Of a stretch of DNA of 64,000 nt, positions 10,434 to 20,700 are shown piece by piece. The stretch is from Micropterus salmoides. Taxonomy: Eukaryota; Chordata; Actinopteri; Centrarchiformes; Centrarchidae. Both the position numbers and the translations under genes were made by a program. Numbering within the stretch: the first letter of the stretch is position 1; each line of letters begins with the position of its first letter. The stretch lies in the NCBI RefSeq assembly GCF_014851395.1, contig NW_024041039.1, forward strand, positions 2,428,360-2,492,359, written 5' to 3'. The notes below the pieces were generated by a model, which was not told the DNA's origin, did no database searches, and saw only the letters and a program-made list of their open reading frames with translations.

Positions 10434-11990
10434 GTGTTTTCTGGTTGCGTCTCTCCAGCTATATCTGCCCTAGATTGGCATTAGCTCGGCTCATGCCGTC
10501 GCAGCTAGTCAGCTGAACGCTGCACTGGTTCGGTTGAGAATATGTTGACAATGTGGTTGTGTGTTTTAGGAACGCTCATGGTATCTTGAGGTTACCCAGC
10601 ACGTGAACTTGACAACACATCTGTACTCAGTGTTACTGATGAGAAGTAGGATATTAATACACACCACTTCATGAAATATTTTTAGATTTCATCCTGATTG
10701 GCTCCCCTGCGGTTGCAATGAAGTTCTGAACACAACAGCATCATGTTCATACAGCAGGCGCTGCAGCCTCTGTGATATTAGAGAGTAAATCTTGATTAAT
10801 TAACGGGGTAGTTTCTGTAGTGAACAAGCCAGTGTGGGTTTGATTATTTTATATCAAAAAGGAATAATCACGAACACGGGCACGGGGAACCGAGGAGACT
10901 GAGACAAGGGAGCCGGGGGCACTGGGGACTGAGGAAGCAAGGAGGCACAGGGAGGAGCCGGGAGGATGCCGTGGAAGATGTCCGAGGGGAGAGGGCAGGG
11001 TGGCGAGCCCAGCTGACTGAACGGAGGACGGAGGTGAGCGGACCTGGAGGGGAGACAGACAGACAGGGTGGACACAGACACAGTGGAGACAAAGCACAGG
11101 GAAACAGAAATGATGCCGAATACGAGAGTGCTTGAGTGGTGACGTGGCACGGGTTAGGAGCAACGACGATCAAGCGGAGATGGTGTAGAGAACTGGGGTT
11201 GATATACAGGCAGGGATGAGGTTGATTGCTGGCAGGTGTGGCAGGCTGACGAGGTGGCTGACGAGATGCAGGTGCGGGTCGTTGGCTGGGCTCAGGAGCG
11301 GAGGGAGAGAGAGAGAGGGAGAGCACACGCAGGGGAGGAGACACAGGGAGGCAGGCAGAGTACAGGAAAAACAAAACGCCACGGGAAAACAGAATCACAA
11401 GCAAAAACAAATAAACAGGACACTCACCGTCAGCCGGGCTGCCACCACAACACAACCTCTAAACATTCCCAAGACCAAGAATGCAGGGTAACCACGGTAA
11501 CAAAGTTCCTCTTTCAGATTACCTCAGACATCAAAGACCCCCTTCTTCAGTCTTGATTCCCTACCCCACCCAAGAGCCATTAATTTGGACTCTTAACATG
11601 CCCTCTCCCTCTTCACACCCAGTTGTGAGGAAAGCCAGACACCAGAGAAGGACGCTGCCCCGAATTCCTTTGTGTGGACAAATGAATATTGTCCTTATAA
11701 ACTTGCCTATTACCTTGTTTTAATTAAAGAATCTTTACTACTTAGTAGGTCTCTCCACTTCCATTTGAGTAGTTATATTACCATGTTGTTGTTGTTGTTG
11801 AAAAGAAGAATCCATAAATATGTTAATTTTGCCGTGCTCTTTAATTTTTAGCAATGATTACTGACATTCCTTTAATTAATGTTTTAAATAATGCTTTGTT
11901 CCAGCACCTTTTATATACTGTCTTAGAAATGATGATACAGAAATATAATCATGTGTTAAATAACCAATTTTCCTAGCTCCTGAACCAAGG
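10434..11990. other. Purine-rich, probably transposon-derived spacer
   Basis: From about 10.86 to 11.4 kb the plus strand is strongly purine-rich (GGGGAGACAGACAGACAGGG style). This gives long but low-complexity Pro/Ser/Leu open frames on the minus strand (for example 10868-11455), which I read as composition artefacts. Fish LTR elements often have such blocks, but no terminus was found. The rest is AT-rich and featureless. Confidence 0.45.
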
Positions 11991-12095
11991 ATTGAGTTAA
12001 ATGTAAGTAAATTATGTCTATGAAGATTCTCAGTCATCCAGGTCATAGTTATGCAACGAAGATTAAAATCAAGGGCAACTGGACTTGGTTGAAAA

Positions 12096-12150
12096 TACTG
12101 GAAGACGTTTCGTCCCTCATCCAAAGGACTTCTTCAGTTCTGACTGACTG
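12096..12150 (-). ncRNA. Hammerhead-ribozyme-like motif in the Penelope terminus
   Basis: Read on the minus strand: CTGAAGA (12137-12131, matching the CUGANGA core), one extra A, stem II GTCC/GGAC (12129-12126 with 12115-12112) around a 10-base loop, then GAAAC followed directly by GTC (12111-12104). AC/GU would be a two-pair stem III with no loop. GAA before the core can pair with TTC after the site to start stem I. Expected cleavage is after C at 12104. Such minimal stem III hammerheads are known in Penelope-like elements. The extra A makes activity uncertain. Confidence 0.55.
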
Positions 12151-12216
12151 GCAGGGAAACTCAGCTATTTAACCTCAGTGGGGTCGTTGGCCCGGGTCAT
12201 CGATACCGCTGGTTCG

Positions 12217-13136
12217 TTAGTGTTCCTTGTTGCTGTGACGACAGTCGTTATAGTCGTTAAGACTACCGGTGGCCAAGACTGAACGACCACCGTTGGTATC
12301 TTCACCTGAGGCCAATAGGTTACGTTTGTTGAGTTTCCTGGGAAGTGATGAAAGGACAGCATTGTAAGTGGGGGATAAGTCGTGGCGTAGACCCTGTCCT
12401 CTGTCCTTCAGATGTAAGTAGACTGCAGAGTCTTGACCTGAGGAGTTGGCCCTTCTGTGTTGAGCCATGCGTTTGTGTAGTGGTTGTTTAGTCTCCCCAA
12501 TATACAGGTCTGTGCATTCCTCACTGCATTGGACCGCATACACTAGATTGCTTTTCTTGTGTTTGGGTGTGCGGTCTTTGGGGTGGACCAGTATCTGTCT
12601 TAGCGTGTTCTTGGGTTTAAAAAACACAGGGATGTTGTGTTTGTTGAAAATCCTCCTGAGTTTCTCTGATACTCCAGACATGTATGGAATCACAATGTTG
12701 TTGCGTTTGACCTTCTTTTCCTCCCCTGTAGTTTTGTTCTTCTTGGATCTTGTGGCTGTTTTCACAAAGGTCCATTTAGGGTATCCACAGGCTGTAAGTG
12801 CCCCCTTCAGGTGGTTCTGTTCCTTCTCTCTGGCCTGGGCGCTTGTTGGTATTTTTTCCGCTCTGTGGTGCAGTGTTCTCATGACCCCTAGCTTGTGCTC
12901 CAGTGGGTGGTGGGAATCGAAGAGTAGGTATTGGTCTGTGTGTGTGGGTTTTCTGTAAACACCAATCTGCAGGCTCCTGTCCTCTTCAATGTGTACAGCG
13001 CAGTCCAGGAAGGCCAAACTGTTGTTGTGAACATCTTCTCGTGTGAACTTGATGTTACTGTCCACAGAGTTGATGTGTTCTGTGACGGCTTTTAATTTTG
13101 ACCCAGGTGTCGTCCACATATCTGTACCAGTGGCTC
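12217..13136 (-). pseudogene. Penelope-like RT C-terminus plus GIY-YIG endonuclease, broken
   Basis: The frame WYRYVDDTW (YVDD at 13109-13120) carries the RT active-site box but is out of frame with what follows; a shift falls near 13085-13100. Downstream, EHINSVDSNIKFTREDV and LAFLDCAV lead through a linker to the endonuclease: LVYAVQCSEECTDLYIGET then HKRMAQHRR (about 12455-12555), with GIY-YIG spacing and its arginine and histidine. The later endonuclease part seems deleted, because SAVYLHLKDRG joins directly to GLRHDLSPTYNAVLSSLPRKLN, a segment that closes the family's frame. Any upstream protein continuation of the 426-codon frame beyond 13136 is incidental. Not functional. Confidence 0.85.
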
Positions 13137-13140
13137 GGTG

Positions 13141-13745
13141 CTGTTCCTCTGAAGGAGGTAAATAATAAAGGGTAAACAAGTAAATAATCAGAAGATCCTT
13201 TGTCCCCTCATGGATCCAGTGGAAACAATGCCCTCTTTTAAACAAAACACAGTGCCAGACACGCGCTCGCTCTCTTCTCTTTTCGCTCTTGCTCTTCGCT
13301 CCCTGCACAATTACGGAGCATGCTCCGTGTTCAAGCAACGCCAAGATTCCAGCCCGGCATTGATCAACAATCACAAACCGTTCACAGCGCGTCAGCTGCA
13401 CTAGCGAAACAACCCGTACCGGAGAAGGAGTGGGGCAGACTAGGGACAGGAGATCGCGGTGCAACCGGCCCCCTGTGGACGGCCGGTGATCGTTCAAACT
13501 GCCTTAAGCTGCAAACTTTTTGGAAAAACATTTGCATGATTCAATCATCGAAGGTGAAAACTAACATCCCTGTTATGTTTTTAAATAGTGTGGACACATG
13601 CACTAGACAAGTCAAGTTTTAAAGATTTAATTCACAAAAAGTGGGCAAGAGATGGTACTAGGTGCTTGGACAAGGTCAGAACAGGGACAGGCAGTCTTGA
13701 TCCGAAGAAGCCATTGGTTCTGCAGACAAAAACACAAGAAACACT
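13141..13745. other. Spacer right of the Penelope remnant
   Basis: No gene or repeat terminus recognised. The minus-strand open frame that enters from the Penelope remnant and ends at 13497 shows no family features here. Confidence 0.4.
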
Positions 13746-13751
13746 AGAGAC

Positions 13752-13935
13752 TTAGGCCTCATCCACACTACTGTGTTTACGTTTTTAAACAGAGACCTTT
13801 TGCTACATTTGCTCCTCCCGTCCAGACTAAAACACCGAAAACAAAGACCTATAATGCAGAAGTTTGGAAATGCTGCTGACCCCGTTTTTGTTGTGAAACT
13901 CCAGAGGGCGTTTTAGTGAAGACGGGCAAACACTG
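13752..13935. repeat. Probable nonautonomous DNA transposon fragment
   Basis: The segment starting GGCCTCATCCACACTACTGT, with GTTTACGTTTTTAAAC and ending near AGAGGGCGTTTTAGTGAAGACG, has the look of a dispersed fish MITE. Termini and target duplication were not resolved. Confidence 0.4.
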
Positions 13936-14484
13936 AGGACTTTAGAAATGATGACACAGATCCTCACGCTTGGCTCTCTTATTGGGTCTTATAAGTCAGG
14001 CAAAGAAAAAGCACAGCGCTGCTGACAGAGTTTTTGAGTTGGTATTTTTATTAAAATATTCTGTACTGTGCAAACAACAATTACAGCCTACACTTGTACT
14101 GTGTATGTCGCCGTTTACTTTGCGATGACTCCCAGTCTGTGTTCCGCCGCACAGCCACTTTTAACTCCCGTGTTACATTCAGTAATGGGGCCTTAGTGGG
14201 CCTAGAGGTACTCAACCTTGGGATGTTTTGGAATAATCTGGCGGCAAGTCTCAGGAAACCCCACATCTTAAGGCCAGGCGCTGATGAGGACTGCCACGAG
14301 GTGTGTTGCTTCATCAGGCAATCAGCTCCATGCCGTGCCCACAACACACCCATACAACACAAAGGCAAATAGAAAAACAAAACAAGACAAGTGCCAATGC
14401 CTCTGTTCATATTATTTTAATCATTTGATTCACAAATTGGGCACGAGGGATTCCCTGTGCATGTTGTGTATAAGTACCTCATAC

Positions 14485-14650
14485 AGCCCATAGCCTAATA
14501 TTGCTGTCTGACATAACTTATAGAGTACACCAAATATAAAATCCTTCCTCAGGCATTTACTAGTTTCAGACTCTTGGAAAGTGTAAAAAACAGTAAAGTT
14601 CCCCCAAACTACTGTCCCTCTGAACTCTCTCTTTAACCATATCACACACA
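14485..14650 (-). repeat. Interspersed repeat shared with the 44.1-kb MITE
   Basis: On the minus strand, GGTTAAAGAGAGAGTTC, GGGGGAACTTTACTGT, TCTGAAACT, TTTGGTGTACTC and AAGTTATGTCAGACAGCAAT occur in the same order and spacing as at 44178-44280 on the plus strand, with scattered substitutions. The two are copies of one family; the 44-kb copy retains terminal inverted repeats. Confidence 0.7.
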
Positions 14651-14699
14651 TTTAGACGAATCTAAGTGATCTCCTCTTGATAAATTATGTAATGTTTTT

Positions 14700-15140
14700 T
14701 TCACTTCCAGTCACTGAGCCTCCCCTGAAACTGACTGGAAACATCAACAAAAGTCACTGGATGACCTTCACAGTACAGCTCTACGTAGGAAGGCCCTGTG
14801 CATCATTGGTGATAATAAACACCTCCTCCATATTGGGTTTGAGCTGCTCCCTTCACGACAACGACACAGAGTACCTCTGGCAAACAGAAATATCTATAAG
14901 CGATCTTTTAAATCTAGTGCAATAAATTTAATGAACAAACTGCACTGATTGGTATCTTTCTGTGTATATGGGGTAAACTGCAGTGATGTGATGTGTGGAG
15001 AGATGTATGGCACCAATGTGATATGATGTTGGTATGTTTATAAATGTCTATGTTTGTATAATGATGTTTTTATAGGTCTGGTGAGACAATTTTTCAGCCT
15101 TGGCTGGACAATAAGTGATATTCTATTCTATTCTATTATC
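14700..15140 (+). repeat. Probable LINE 3' end with ATTCT tail
   Basis: A decayed open stretch is followed by TTGGCTGGACAATAAGTGAT and a (TATTC)n run at 15118-15136, the kind of short tail repeat found at the 3' end of some fish non-LTR elements. No reverse-transcriptase motif is readable, so clade and start are unknown. Confidence 0.4.
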
Positions 15141-15615
15141 TTACATACAACCCTGTTGGAAAATGACAAATATACTTTGTATATATCATTGTCATATAAA
15201 ATGAAAAAATGCCATGATAGTAATTCCATAAATTTGCACTGCCCAACACATACATACTCACAACTTGAATTTTAGGACTTCTGTATGCAGTTTAAATAAT
15301 GTCCTGTTTCTAGCAGGGAAATTGACAAGATGTGTCTCCCTACCATTTTATTATTATCATTATATTTTTATTGAATATATTTTGTTATTCTAGCTTAATT
15401 TTAATTGATTATTTTTTATTTCTTCTAACGTGTTTATATGCCTGTGTAAAGCACTTCGCCCACAGTGCTGTTTAAATAAAGCTGGTCTGTAAAAAGGGCC
15501 TGAATGAGGAAACTACCTGAACACCAACAATACAATAATACAACTAACTGTATTGATTATTCTTATTTAGACACTGCTGGGTATATTAAATACTTCCCAA
15601 CCTGAATGTGTAAAG
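15141..15615. other. AT-rich spacer, nothing recognised
   Basis: Stop-dense AT-rich DNA with an AATAAAGC motif near 15475. No gene or clear element was seen. Confidence 0.5.
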
Positions 15616-15639
15616 TATCTAGTAACCTAACTAATGTAG

Positions 15640-15745
15640 TAATAAAGAATTTCCCTCTGACATGAGTGGAGTGAAAGTATAAAGTAGTAAAGCACAAGTA
15701 CGTCAGAAGTGTACTTAAGTACAGTACAGTAGTATTTTATTGGAT
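15640..15745. repeat. Copy of the CTTAAGTA-type dispersed repeat
   Basis: Phrases such as AAAGTATAAAGTAGTAAAG and GTACTTAAGTACAGTACAG match the same dispersed family seen at 16.61-16.93, 17.20-17.24, 17.84-18.29, 19.08-19.17 and 62.42-62.82 kb. This is a short, decayed piece. Confidence 0.5.
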
Positions 15746-16119
15746 TCCCGTGTTTATTGAACCCAACTGTCCATTTAACAGCAGCGACGTAAAGAAGTGC
15801 CGTCACATATAGAGGGGAGTCTGGCGGTGTCAACTTTTTACATGCTAAATATAATTCGTTCAAAGCGGATTTTACATTTGTCTAACACCCAACATAGAAC
15901 TTATCACATAGTTTTACTTTACGTTTGTAAAAACACTGACCATTATTTAAATTAAACACCGTCTTGACAGCGCGCCACCCCTCCGGGCACAGTTGGTCTC
16001 GCCCGTGTCTCCCCAGCATCAAACGCACATGTTGGGTGTGTTGTGTTGAGCATTGCAGCGGTTTTACAGCGTTTATCAGAGCTGTGCTCGCTGTCACGCT
16101 GCTGCTCGCTGTCTGCAGG

Positions 16120-16268
16120 CCACAGTTTCAGCGCCACGAGCCTCTCGGTCCGTGAGAAACACTGAAAAAGCCGAGTTATTGTCGGAAACAGCTGCGAGGA
16201 GGCTGAAACGCGCCCGGCGTGGCTGCAGCGGCTACTGTCTGTCTGACTAACGTTACACCTGGCTGGAG
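16120..16268 (+). other. brf1: Probable 5' noncoding first exon of brf1
   Basis: The end is a strong donor, CTGGAG|GTGAGC at 16268/16269. It pairs with the acceptor TTTTTTCCCATCAG ending at 17534, 25 bases before the brf1 start codon. The left end is arbitrary. An alternative is that transcription starts closer to the ATG and no such exon exists. Confidence 0.45.
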
Positions 16269-16280
16269 GTGAGCACACCG

Positions 16281-16304
16281 ACACACACACACACACACAC
16301 ACAC
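16281..16304. repeat. (AC)12 microsatellite
   Basis: Uninterrupted AC dinucleotide run just inside the first brf1 intron. Confidence 0.95.
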
Positions 16305-16611
16305 GTGTTTAACCACCTGTGATTTTACACTCATTACATCATGTAGCTGTCTGTCGGCGCTAGCAGGTTAGCTTTCTGTCAGACGCTCCACGTGAGAGCT
16401 CCAGGCTCCTGCTGTGCAGCCGCTTCAGTCAACACAATATTCACATTAAACCTAATGTAAGTACTGAGATACCTTGAGACACTTCATGGCTGTGATTTGG
16501 CAGTTTTAACCCGCGGAGGAGTCCTTTGGCTGGCAGGTCAGAAACCGCAGAGCTAGCCGCCGGGTGCCGGGCAGTGCCACGTAGCTAGCCGGCTAACGGA
16601 GCAGAGCGGCC

Positions 16612-16930
16612 GGTACTCAGAAACTCTGAGTACTGAAGTACAAGTACTGCTCTGTCACTACGAGGAAAAAGTCCTGCATACTTAGGAAAAGTAACGTTAT
16701 GCAAGTCCAATCAGGAGAATGTACTTGGTGTTAAAGTAGCCCGTGTCTGTACTGATATTGATTATTATTCCTCGTGCATTCACGTGAGAAGCTCTCAGAT
16801 ACTTTACTCCAGTAAAACTTCCAATACCACTCTCTCATGCCGTTAAGTAAAAGGCCTGCATGCCTACAAATAGTGACGTTATGCAAGTACAATCAGGAAA
16901 ATGAAAGTACTTGAAGCAGTAAAATGTGCC
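16612..16930. repeat. Two tandem copies of a dispersed repeat
   Basis: AACGTTATGCAAGTCCAATCAGGAGAATG (about 16692-16720) recurs as GACGTTATGCAAGTACAATCAGGAAAATG (about 16876-16904), each preceded by CCTGCAT and followed by GTACTTG. The roughly 185-base spacing suggests a local duplication of the CTTAAGTA-type repeat. Confidence 0.7.
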
Positions 16931-17534
16931 TGGTGTAACGTTACTGTTAATTGATCTCATTCCTCATCATTAATGTAAAGCAGGGTGTTGCTGCTGTAGT
17001 TGTTGAGCTGCAGCTGATGATTCTTTTCATTCTGGATCAGTCTGCTGATTATTTCCAACATGAATCGACTATTTGTTTTGTAGAGATTCTTCCTTCAGCT
17101 GTGCTTGTGTAAACTGTGGGGGAGCTTAATTTATAATGTAACAGCATATTTTATAAGATGTTTTGTGTGTCTCAATTTGTAAAGTAATTAGTAACTAAAG
17201 ATAAATGTAGTGCAGTACAAAGTACAGTACTTTTAGTAAATGTTCAGCGGCATTTACACACTTTCCTGGTAAAACTGTTGCTGGCTTGTAGGGATGCACC
17301 CAAACGAGAAGGATATCTGCCTGATACTGACTCCAGCTGGATCCGGTGTGGGTGACAAGGAGGCCAATCGATTTAATTCAATTGTGCGTTATTAAATTGA
17401 ACATTGGGCCCCTACCAGCCAGTAACTGTGGCAGGAAGTTGATATTTGTGTTCAAAAAAGGAAATAACAAAACATAAATTCTGCCACTGAGTCATGAAAA
17501 CAGGAACTCGTATCTAGAACTTTTTTCCCATCAG

Positions 17535-17743
17535 GCTTTGAGGCTCGCCGTGCGACACAATGAGCTCCAAGGTGTGTAAGAACTGCGGCAGCACGGACAT
17601 CGATGTGGACCAGGCGCGCGGCGATGCCGTCTGCATGGGCTGCGGCTCCGTGCTGGAGGACAACATCATCGTGGCCGAGGTGGAGTTTGTGGAGTCGAGC
17701 GGCGGAGGCTCGCTGGCCGTCGGACAGTTCATCTCCTCAGATG
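17535..17743 (+). CDS. brf1: brf1 coding exon 1 (zinc ribbon)
   Basis: Acceptor TTTCCCATCAG at 17534, 25 bases of 5' untranslated sequence, then the start codon at 17560. It codes for the four-cysteine zinc ribbon and the conserved VEFVESSGGG and VGQFIS segments that contact polymerase. Donor TCAGATG|GTGAGA; it ends in phase 1. Confidence 0.95.
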
Positions 17744-20700
17744 GTGAGAACGATGAAGAAAAGGTTCCTGCTGACGTGAAAGTCCAGATTCAGCTGCTGA
17801 TCTGGATTTGTACAATCACTTCCAGTCACGGAATATAACGAAGTACATTTAGCGTGTAGTCCTGTTCTTAAGTACAACTTTGAGGTATTTTTACCTTACA
17901 TTTCATGACTTTCTACTTGAATTCAAAGGAACATATTGTAGTTTTAACTTCACTACAGCTGTGGCTACTTTACAAATGGACATATAACACAAAGAACATG
18001 AACCACATGAAATATGATGGAGTAAAACAATAAACTACCCAACAGTATGTAAAAGCTTAAATGATTAGTGGATTAATCATAGTTTAGTAATTTTAGTGTT
18101 AGAATTTTCTTACTACTTGCAAACTAAACAATCGATTTAATTTATAGTGAAAATAGACATTTTTACTTTTAATACTCTCTGCCAAATTTTTCCTGACTAG
18201 ACTTACTTTACAAGAGTAACATTATTAATGTAGGACTTTTACTTGTAACAGAGTATTTATTTTTTTACATTGTGGTATAAATACATTTACAGAGGAGGAG
18301 GAGGAGGAGGAGTGGCTGCTTAATGTGAGCAAGACGAGTTATGTTAATTAGAGCCTGACAGATTTTGATTGAGCAATTTAAAATCGGATACTGCTATGTA
18401 TCTGCCCATATTCTTTTTTTTCTCCCCTTTCTTTTCCGAAACCCAAAACATAATAAAAGCTTACCCCTAACGCATTTTATTAAAATGATGTCCACCCACT
18501 AGGGTTTACTCCCTGAAATAAGTCATCTTGTGACTTTTATTTTATTTTTTAAAGCCACTGAATGAAAAGGAGAAGCATGTGCACAGTGAGTTTTTACCTG
18601 TCCGCCGTGTGTTTGATGCAAAGCAGCATGTATTGTGTTGTAGTTCCTCAACATGTCCACTAGAGGGCGCCGTAGGATCCTTTATAATCAACCTGCTCAG
18701 GATGTATTGGCCTTTCGCAGGGAAGATGGTTTTCTTTAGTTATGAGATGATAGTTTGACATGAAATTAGTTTAAAAATTTGACAGAAAGTAAATTTTCAA
18801 TAGTTCTGACAATCCTCAGTCACTTTACAAGCAAAATCTGCAGACATTCCTTTATTTGGCTTTAGACCAAAGAAAACACTGCTGATGATTTTTGGTTGCA
18901 GCCCTGCTTATGTAACAGTAAGATTTATTGAGATTTCTTTTCCGCTGCTGGCAACATGAGCTTATCATCCTGCTCTTACTTCGTGTCTGCTGTTAAACGT
19001 CCTCATTGTTCGTTTATGGTGCACAAAGGATTCAGAGCATTTACCTGGGTAAAGTATAATATTTGCCTCCAAGATGTAATGGAGGAGAAGGTATAGCTTG
19101 AAATACTCTAGTAAAGTATAAAAACCCCAAATATGTACCTGAGTAAATCTACTTAGTTACATCCCACCACTGTTGTTAGCTAAGGTTCACCACAGAGCAG
19201 CAACTGCAGATTATTTCTAGATTGATTTAATATGCATTAGCAAAAAAAAGTTTTTAATCTATCAAAAGTTTTCAGTTCACTCTAAGATAAGTCTGATTTT
19301 AATAACCTGGAAGCATCAGATGTTCCAGCTCTAGTTAAATATGATTCATCTGTAATAGTAGGCCTGTTGTATTTACATTAAACTCTGAAGTCAGTACGCA
19401 TTTTCATTCGTTATGGAACAGGTAGCGAGCTGATCAGTGGGAGATATTTACCCCTCACACCCCCTTTTATTATCCACACAGGCTGCTCGGGACGCTTTCA
19501 TTGAAAAACTACGGCTGTACGGGTTCATATTAAAGCATTTTTCTGTTTTGATTTTGTAAAATTTTAGTTTTTACTGAAAACTAAAGATGCAGCTTTTTAT
19601 ATTTTCCTCTGCTGATACGAGTGTGTCCGCTGTTTGTCGGCAGGCGGAGGCCCCAACATGTCTTTTGGAGACGGACACTTGCAGAATTGTGGGAGGGAGT
19701 CCAGAGCGCAGACACTGTCGAGAGGTGAGTGACCAGCAGAGGGCGCCACATACTTCCTTAAAGTTCCCATGAGCCCGTGCTGTTTCTCTTCACGGTGACA
19801 CGAGTTCGTCTGTTTCTTCACGTAACTCGTGTTAATCGATCGTCTTGCTGCTTTAAACTCGACTGGCTTTTTGTTTCCACAAGTAGAAGTAACGGCAGCA
19901 GGGTGGCTCAGTGGTCGGCGCCGGGTTAATGCACAGGACAGACTTCTGTCTGGTTTGGTTTTGTGCCAGTAAAGTTGATTTGACAGTTTTGAGTTGCTGA
20001 GGGTCAGGATCATCATTGTTCCACACCGAATTGTACAGTTTTTGTTAATAGACACTTTTATTAAGCCCACAGATTACATCCCTCTTTACATCAACATTTC
20101 TTCCTTCAGAGGACTTTAATGTGCCGACAGAGACGTGGTTCATAATCACCACTTTTTCCAGCTTAGTGTTTGTATATATGTGTTTAATCTTATATTGTAT
20201 TGCGTGTAAAGTCCTCTTGCAGTGTTAATTAAAGGCTTCTCAGCGTTTTCAGAGCAGATTATTTACTATTTGAAGCTTTTTATCCTGTCTGTTCAAAGGA
20301 CGACTCATAAATGCACCTTTTCAGCTCAGCAGAGGCCCATTTTTTATTTATTTTTTTGTATAAACTGTAATGTTGTGCAAATTCAGTGTTTGTGTGTTTT
20401 TACCATCCATTTTAATGATGAATGTCGATGTTACAGTTCAAACGCTGGACTGTTGGTTCGGCATGTTGGTTCAGCTTTTCCTCACGAGTCTGATGTGATG
20501 CTCAGGGACAGAGCCGGCCAGCGTTATGACGGTTTGTCTTCGTCTCACTGGTGAACAGAGGTTTTATTTATAATTTCTGTGGTGCAAGTTTGTTTTTGAG
20601 CAGCTGAAAACGATGTTAGTTGGCACCAAATTACACATCTGTCATCTTATGATCAAGAATTAGGAAAAATGAAGGTCCCATATACAGTTCACCTTATAAA

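Larger units (their letters stand above)
12010..13140 (-). mobile_element. 5'-truncated Penelope-like retroelement
   Basis: A minus-strand retroelement remnant. Its low-coordinate end (12010-12340) is the 3' terminal sequence, shared with a second copy at 48.17-49.09 kb. Inside are a YVDD reverse-transcriptase box and a GIY-YIG endonuclease, the domain pair that defines endonuclease-bearing Penelope elements. The homology stops near 13140, so only the last part of the reverse transcriptase remains. Penelope elements are often 5'-truncated and carry hammerhead ribozymes in their terminal repeats; a candidate lies at 12096-12150. Confidence 0.85.
15960..16640 (+). promoter_or_regulatory. brf1: CpG-rich promoter region of brf1
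   Basis: After 15 kb of AT-rich repeats the sequence becomes GC-rich with many CpG dinucleotides (for example GCGCGCCACC, AACGCGCCCGGCG). It lies just upstream of a plausible noncoding first exon that ends with a good splice donor at 16268. No TATA box stands out, as is usual for broadly expressed genes. The exact start site cannot be read from sequence. Confidence 0.6.

Noticed and set aside
10868..11455. 195-codon minus-strand open frame rich in Pro, Ser, Leu and Cys
   Set aside because: It is the complement of a purine-rich low-complexity block, overlapped by other open frames of the same composition; no domain or splice context.
12467..12958. 163-codon plus-strand open frame
   Set aside because: Shadow of the minus-strand Penelope-like coding sequence.
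17560..17838. Reading the first brf1 frame as a 92-residue protein
   Set aside because: The frame passes a clear splice donor at 17743/17744, and the next conserved segment is in frame after the acceptor at 19643.
20410..20500. Possible C/D snoRNA (ATGATGA-like box followed by CTGA)
   Set aside because: No closing terminal stem and ordinary spacing of very short motifs; not supportable.
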